Source: JAVJSD01 sp040219575
GTDB taxonomy: Bacteria > Planctomycetota > Planctomycetia > Pirellulales > Pirellulaceae
DNA: 64,000 bases
NCBI GenBank assembly: GCA_040219575.1
Contig: JAVJSD010000110.1
Span: 1-64,000, forward strand
Reading direction: 5' to 3'
The translations under genes and the position numbers were made by a program. The stretch's first letter is position 1. Each line of letters starts with the position of its first letter. Shown here in pieces: positions 59,649-64,000 of the stretch. The notes beneath the pieces were generated by a model. That model saw only the letters and a list, made by a program, of their open reading frames with translations, made no database searches and was not told the origin of the DNA.

Positions 59649-61028
59649 CTAAAACAGCTCTTTGATCTCCTGCGTGCCGAAGTCGACCAGCGGGAAGGGG
59701 CGGCCGTTGGGGCCGGGCAGGATCGTTTCCAGGTCGAAGCCGAGACTGTGGTAGATCGTGGCGACGATCTGCGAGGGGTCGGCGGGGCGCTCGGCCGGAT
59801 AGCCGCCGATCTCGTCGCTGGCGCCGACCACGCGTCCTCCCTGCACGCCGCCGCCGGCGAAGTACACCGACCAGCACTGCGGCCAGTGGTCGCGGCCGCC
59901 GGCCGGATTCACGCGCGGCGTGCGGCCGAATTCGGCCAGGTTGCAGACCAATGTGTTGTCGAGCAGACCGCGCTCCGTGAGGTCTTCCAACAACGCTCCA
60001 TACGCCTGATCGTACATCGGGGCGACGATGTTCTTCATGCCCTCGATCGACGTGAACGGCTTGCTGCCGTGGATGTCCCAGGTGATCTCGTCGAACACGG
60101 TGAGGAAGGTGTTCACCGTCACGAACCGCACGCCCGCCTCGATCAGCCGCCGCGACAACAGGCAGCATTGGCCGAAGCGATTCATGCCGTACTTCTCGCG
60201 GAGCTTCTTGGGCTCCTTCGAAAGGTCGAACGCCTCGCGGGCCTGCGGACTGGTCATCAAGCGATAGGCGGCTTCGAAGTTGTTGTCGAGTTGCTGCGCC
60301 GCTTCGCTGGTCTCGAAGTTCGTGGCCGTCTCCTCCACGATCTGCCGCAGGCGGCGGCGGCGGTCGAGCCGGGCTTCGCCGATCTGTTGCGGCGGCAGCA
60401 GGTCGGGCACCTGGAAGTTCGGCTTCGATGGATCGGCGTTGAGCACGAATGGATCGTACGCCCGGCCCAAAAAGCCGGCGTCTTGCCCGTGCGGCAGATT
60501 CCCGCCGGTGCGGCCCATCACCTCCGGCAGCACCACATGCGCGGGCAGGTCGGTCTTGCGGCCCCGCAAATACGCCAGCGCGCAGCCGGCGTGCGGCGTG
60601 ACGATGCCGCCGGTGAACAACCGGCCGGTCTGCATCATCTGATGGCCCGTGTCGTGCACGGCCGCCGCGGTGTGATAACAACTGCGGACGATCGACAGCT
60701 TGTCGGCGTGCCGGGCGTGCTGCGGCAGGATCTCGGTGATCTGGATCTCCGGCGACTTGGTGCCGATCACCTGGAACGGTCCGCGAATCTCACTCGGGGC
60801 CTTCGGCTTGGGATCGAACGTGTCGATCTGGCTGGGCGCACCGAGGTTGAAGATCATGATCACCGAGCGCTCGTCGTGCTCGTCCTTGACCGCGCCCTGC
60901 GCGCGAGCCGCGAGCAGTTGCGGCAGGCCGAGTCCCACGGCGCCGAGCGAACCGACTTCCAGAAAGTCGCGACGGTTCAAATCATGGTCGCAAGTGCGAA
61001 CGGCCCCCTCGGCCGAGATCTTCAGCAT
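59649..61028 (-). CDS. DUF1501 Tat-exported protein, 459 aa
   Basis: A sulfatase-fold relative typical of planctomycetes. NRRDFLEVGSLGAVGLGLPQ (residues 18-37) is a twin-Arg signal; VIMIFNLGAPSQIDTFDPKP, HDTGHQMMQTGRLFTGG and LAEFGRTPRVNPAGGRDHWP are signature segments of DUF1501. It lacks the Cys-formylglycine motif of true sulfatases. These genes usually pair with DUF1549/DUF1553 genes, present just upstream. Confidence 0.93.
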   Translation of the reverse strand: MLKISAEGAVRTCDHDLNRRDFLEVGSLGAVGLGLPQLLAARAQGAVKDEHDERSVIMIFNLGAPSQIDTFDPKPKAPSEIRGPFQVIGTKSPEIQITEILPQHARHADKLSIVRSCYHTAAAVHDTGHQMMQTGRLFTGGIVTPHAGCALAYLRGRKTDLPAHVVLPEVMGRTGGNLPHGQDAGFLGRAYDPFVLNADPSKPNFQVPDLLPPQQIGEARLDRRRRLRQIVEETATNFETSEAAQQLDNNFEAAYRLMTSPQAREAFDLSKEPKKLREKYGMNRFGQCCLLSRRLIEAGVRFVTVNTFLTVFDEITWDIHGSKPFTSIEGMKNIVAPMYDQAYGALLEDLTERGLLDNTLVCNLAEFGRTPRVNPAGGRDHWPQCWSVYFAGGGVQGGRVVGASDEIGGYPAERPADPSQIVATIYHSLGFDLETILPGPNGRPFPLVDFGTQEIKELF

Positions 61029-61126
61029 CGTGGAATCCTCGCGAGATACCGGGCGTGCAGCAAAGGCAGGAATGTGCTGCTATCAGCGTAACCGACGGCC
61101 GGCGCAACGTCAAACGACGACGGCGG

Positions 61127-62599
61127 TTAGGGCTTGATCGCCACATCCTCGTCGTACTGCTTCAGCAGGTAGTCGCCGCTGGACTTCATTTCCTCCCGCA
61201 TCAGCTTGCGAAAGCGGCCGATTTCGTCGGCGTAGGCGGGATCGTCGATCAGATTGTGCAACGCCGCGGGGTCCTTGGCGTAGTCGTAGAACTCCTCCTT
61301 CGTGCGATAGACGAAATGCTGCACGCGGTCGGCGATTTTGGAATCGTTCGTGGCGGCCTCCCGCATGGCCTTCATCGACAGGCCGGACTGCGACTCGTTG
61401 CGGAACACCTTCTTGCCGTCGCTCCAGGCGTTGTAGATGTAACCGAACTTCGCGTCCTGCACGCTCCGCATGGGATAGGCGTTGCTGCTGGCGATGGTGT
61501 TGATATGCGTGAACACATGCTCGCGGCCTTCCTGCTTTTCACCCTTGAGCACCGATACGAACGAGCGGCCGTCCATCCCTTCCAGCGGTTCGACGCCCAG
61601 CGCGTCGAGCACCGTGGGCGCCAAGTCGATACCCGAGATGAAGTGCCGCATGTCGTGCGAGCCGGGCTCCACCACGCCCGGCCACCGCACGATCCACGGC
61701 GTGCGCGTCGAGTTGTACCACACGTTCGTTTTGGCGAACGGCAGCGGCATGCCATGATCCGAGAGAAACATCACCAGCGTCGTGTCGCGCAGGCCGGCGT
61801 CGTCGAGCGCCTTGAGCACCGCGCCGGTCGACTCGTCGGCCCGATGCACCGACGTGAAGTACTCGGCGATCTCCTTGCGCACGTCGGGAATGTCGGGCAG
61901 GAAATCAGGAACCGTCACTTCGTCGCCCTGGTACGTTCGACTCACATCGGGAAAACCGCCGCCGTATTGATCGTTTTTCGAATTCCTGTCTCCCCTCTTT
62001 CGGCCCGCTTCCTGCTGACTGCCGGCGAAGGGGCGATGGGGATCCTGCGTGTTGGCCATCAAGAAGAACGGCTTGTCCTGCTTCTTGGCGTTGGCGAGAA
62101 ACGCCGCGGCGTGCTGGTAATACTTCTTGGGATCCCGGCCGTTTCCGAGTTCCTTCGCAGGAATCGATTCATCAAATGCCGCCCGCCGCGTCGGCACCAC
62201 GTGGCCGGTCTTGGCCATGATGCCCGTGTAGTAGCCGGCCTCGTGCAGCGCTTCGACCAACGTCGGCACGCCGCGCTTGATGGGGTTGAAACCCAGCGCG
62301 CCGCTGTTGTGCGGGTAGCGGCCCGTCATCCACACCGCGCGGGTCGGCTGGCAAATGGCGATCGTCACATGGGCGTGTTCGAACCGCATTCCCTCGGCGG
62401 CGAAGCGGTCGATGTTGGGCGTGATGTCGGGCGTCTTCGAACCGAACACGCCGACGGAATCCCAGTTCATGTCGTCGACGGTGATCAGCAGGAAGTTCAG
62501 CTTCTCGGCCGCGTGAGTCGGCGCGGCGAGGACCATGGTCGCGGTGAGAAGAAGTGCGACGGGGGCAAGGCGAGGGAGAAGGCGCAACATAGTGAACAT
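61127..62599 (-). CDS. secreted sulfatase, heparan N-sulfatase-like, 490 aa
   Basis: A Sec signal (LLPRLAPVALLLTATMVLAA) precedes NFLLITVDDMNWDSVGVFGS. The formylglycine motif is ICQPTRAVWMTGRYPHNSG with Cys83 (C-x-P-T-R), and VMFLSDHGMPLPFAKTNVWY and TPWIVRWPGVVEPG follow. The segment order matches N-sulfoglucosamine sulfohydrolase-type enzymes. It acts on exported or scavenged sulfated polysaccharide. The frame is open to 62707; an ATG at 62599 begins the signal. Confidence 0.92.
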   Translation of the reverse strand: MFTMLRLLPRLAPVALLLTATMVLAAPTHAAEKLNFLLITVDDMNWDSVGVFGSKTPDITPNIDRFAAEGMRFEHAHVTIAICQPTRAVWMTGRYPHNSGALGFNPIKRGVPTLVEALHEAGYYTGIMAKTGHVVPTRRAAFDESIPAKELGNGRDPKKYYQHAAAFLANAKKQDKPFFLMANTQDPHRPFAGSQQEAGRKRGDRNSKNDQYGGGFPDVSRTYQGDEVTVPDFLPDIPDVRKEIAEYFTSVHRADESTGAVLKALDDAGLRDTTLVMFLSDHGMPLPFAKTNVWYNSTRTPWIVRWPGVVEPGSHDMRHFISGIDLAPTVLDALGVEPLEGMDGRSFVSVLKGEKQEGREHVFTHINTIASSNAYPMRSVQDAKFGYIYNAWSDGKKVFRNESQSGLSMKAMREAATNDSKIADRVQHFVYRTKEEFYDYAKDPAALHNLIDDPAYADEIGRFRKLMREEMKSSGDYLLKQYDEDVAIKP

Positions 62600-62703
62600 A
62601 TCTTTCGTGGGCGGAGAACTATGCAAGGTTTCGCAACACGTACCGCGTGCCATTGTGTCCCCGATCCCTGAAGATAGCAAATCGCCGGAATGGCCTCCCG
62701 CGA

Positions 62704-63354
62704 TCAATTTCGCGGGAACGCAGGCGCTGGCGACGCAGGACGCGGCGACGAGGGAGTAGGCGCCATGGGAGACGACCTTTCCGCTGCACCTTCGCGAGAC
62801 AGGCCGTTGGCGGTGGGGGAGTTGGGAATCGGAGGCGTCGGAGAATCGGACCGACGGGCTTCCCTGTCGGCGCGCAGCCGCTCGAGGTACTCGTCCAAGG
62901 TCACGGCCTCGCCGAACGATTCATGCGAACCGCCGAATTGGTTCTCCTGTTCGTCGACGGGCGCCTCACGCGGAATTCCGCTTTTCGCCGGCAGCGGCGG
63001 CAGTTCAACCGGCAGTAGAAACACGTCCGACGTCGGAGCATGCGATGGCGACGGCCGATCCAACATACGCAGCAAGCCGAGTCCGCCGCGGAGCAAGATC
63101 ACGACCAGCGGAATCACCCACCAGCTCGAACCCCAGCCGCTACGGCGGGAAGCGCCCGAGTTGGAAGTCGTCACGCTCGGCCGCGTCGCACGATTCGCCG
63201 GGGACATGGCTGCTTGAGACGTCGGACGCCGCGTCGGGCTCGTTGACGCCGGGCGGCGGGAAGCGAGCGCGTCGCCGCAAATCGGGCAATTCGCCCCCTT
63301 CGCCTCGGCGGGCGTGAGATTGATGTGACAGCTTGGACAGCGTTCCATGTTCAT
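62704..63354 (-). CDS. zinc-ribbon membrane protein, 216 aa
   Basis: MERCPSCHINLTPAEAKGAN with CPICGDAL provides two CxxC pairs; a Ser/Thr/Arg-rich linker, one transmembrane helix (WWVIPLVVILLRGGLGLLRM near 77-96) and a Pro/Ser-rich, acidic tail follow. A cytoplasmic zinc finger tethered to the membrane; no function known. Starts at 63354 or 63348 are equally possible. Confidence 0.75.
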   Translation of the reverse strand: MNMERCPSCHINLTPAEAKGANCPICGDALASRRPASTSPTRRPTSQAAMSPANRATRPSVTTSNSGASRRSGWGSSWWVIPLVVILLRGGLGLLRMLDRPSPSHAPTSDVFLLPVELPPLPAKSGIPREAPVDEQENQFGGSHESFGEAVTLDEYLERLRADREARRSDSPTPPIPNSPTANGLSREGAAERSSPMAPTPSSPRPASPAPAFPRN

Positions 63355-63501
63355 CACAACCCATGCTCGGGATGAACGGAAAAGCAAAAGTTTACCGACG
63401 CCTACGGCGGAAAACGCAGTGATCGATCCCTGTGACGCCACTTCCTGGATTATCCCGCTTTCCCCAACTACGGGCAACTACTTCCCGTGTGGGGAAACGC
63501 A

Positions 63502-63584
63502 GGGGGGACAGGCACATTTTTCGGCGTTCGCGACCTTCCAAAAACAGGCATTACTCCGCCGAGAAATGTGCCAGTCCACGCCCC
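63502..63584. repeat. imperfect inverted repeat, GGGGACAGGCACATTT family
   Basis: GGGGGGACAGGCACATTTTT (63502 on) is matched by the complement of CGAGAAATGTGCCAGTCC with ..ACGCCCC (to 63584) around about 30 bases. The element lies in the gap 63355-63705, which holds no gene. Sequences of this type recur in planctomycete intergenic DNA. Confidence 0.6.
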
Positions 63585-63705
63585 GTGAACGTTTGCTGTC
63601 GAACTGGGCGCTCTGCAATCTGTCTTGCCGCGGCGTTGCCGAATGGATATCGTCCCTGCCGCTGTTTCGGTTCGCCCTGACGGGCCCCTCGCGAAAGGAC
63701 GCGCA

Positions 63706-64000
63706 ATGAAGACCACGAGTATTTGGGCGGGAAAATTGGGTTTGATGCTGGCGACCGTGTTTGCGCTGGGGGTGACTCGGCTTGCGGCCGAAGAGCTGCC
63801 GCCTCCCGCCGAGTCGAGCGCCGGCAAGTCGAGCGCAGTCGAGGCGACGCCGAAAGCGGTCGAATGGAAAACCGCGGAGATCGTCGGGCCCCCCGCGGTG
63901 GAGCAGGGCGCGCCGGTGCTCAATAGGCTTCCCTACATCGCCCGGTTGTTCAAGAATGCCGGCGTCGGGCGGTGCTGTGAGGTCGATGCGAGCGGCGAGA
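63706..64000 (+). CDS. secreted protein, N-terminal part only
   Basis: Begins MKTTSIWAGKLGLMLATVFA, a signal peptide with cleavage near LAAEE, followed by a Pro/Ser/Ala-rich stretch and AEIVGPPAVEQGAPVLNRLP, then YIARLFKNAGVGRCCEVDAS. AAAGGA lies seven bases before the ATG. The gene runs off the window. Short LFKN..G patterns recall repeated planctomycete secreted proteins, but I cannot name the family. Confidence 0.75.
   Translation, partial: MKTTSIWAGKLGLMLATVFALGVTRLAAEELPPPAESSAGKSSAVEATPKAVEWKTAEIVGPPAVEQGAPVLNRLPYIARLFKNAGVGRCCEVDASGE

Overview
The window looks like a GC-rich planctomycete chromosome, probably order Pirellulales. The right third carries the lineage's signature gene families: two sulfatases, a DUF1501 protein, a DUF1549/DUF1553 cytochrome-type protein, a PSCyt1-type haem-binding WD40 protein, a Tat-exported beta-propeller protein and a REP-associated transposase with REP-like palindromes. 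The left part has a DUF1580 protein, another planctomycete speciality. All assignments come from reading motifs; no database search was run.

Layout. (1) 1-4.1 kb is the edge of an integrated element: an AAA-type ATPase, a decayed FG-GAP fragment, a DUF1580 protein and a tyrosine integrase. (2) About 4.1-47.4 kb reads as a cargo-rich siphovirus-type prophage. A 14-base core (AGTCGGGGCGACTG) occurs at 4124-4137 and again at 47425-47438, covering the 3' end of a tRNA-Pro gene, so the inferred element is about 43.3 kb. (3) 47.4-64 kb is ordinary host sequence.

Inside the prophage, from left to right: a winged-helix regulator and a divergent HTH protein; a three-gene restriction cassette (Res, Mod, and a UvrD-like helicase with a RelE/ParE-like N-terminus); a reverse-strand operon encoding a C5 DNA methyltransferase, an HD phosphohydrolase, an ORC/CDC6-like AAA ATPase, an unrecognised alpha/beta protein and ThyX, mostly joined by stop/start overlaps; a six-gene block of glycosyltransferases, a sulfotransferase and a methyltransferase coupled to a huge Ser-rich structural protein; tail and head genes (tape measure, tail assembly proteins, tail tube, neck proteins, DUF2190, a protease-capsid fusion, portal); a self-contained moron gene; terminase; a few small early genes including a histone-H1-like HARE-HTH protein; a ParB-methyltransferase; a primase-helicase; and a serine recombinase that runs into the tRNA.

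The strongest candidate for an undescribed system is the methyltransferase / HD / AAA / alpha-beta operon at 15.2-20.0 kb, with ThyX attached. Other structure of note: an iteron-like cluster with a Z-DNA-prone stretch after the primase gene, a helically phased 11-bp repeat array in the primase/recombinase divergent region, and a moron gene with its own dyad and terminator between terminase and portal genes. No recognisable holin or endolysin was seen.
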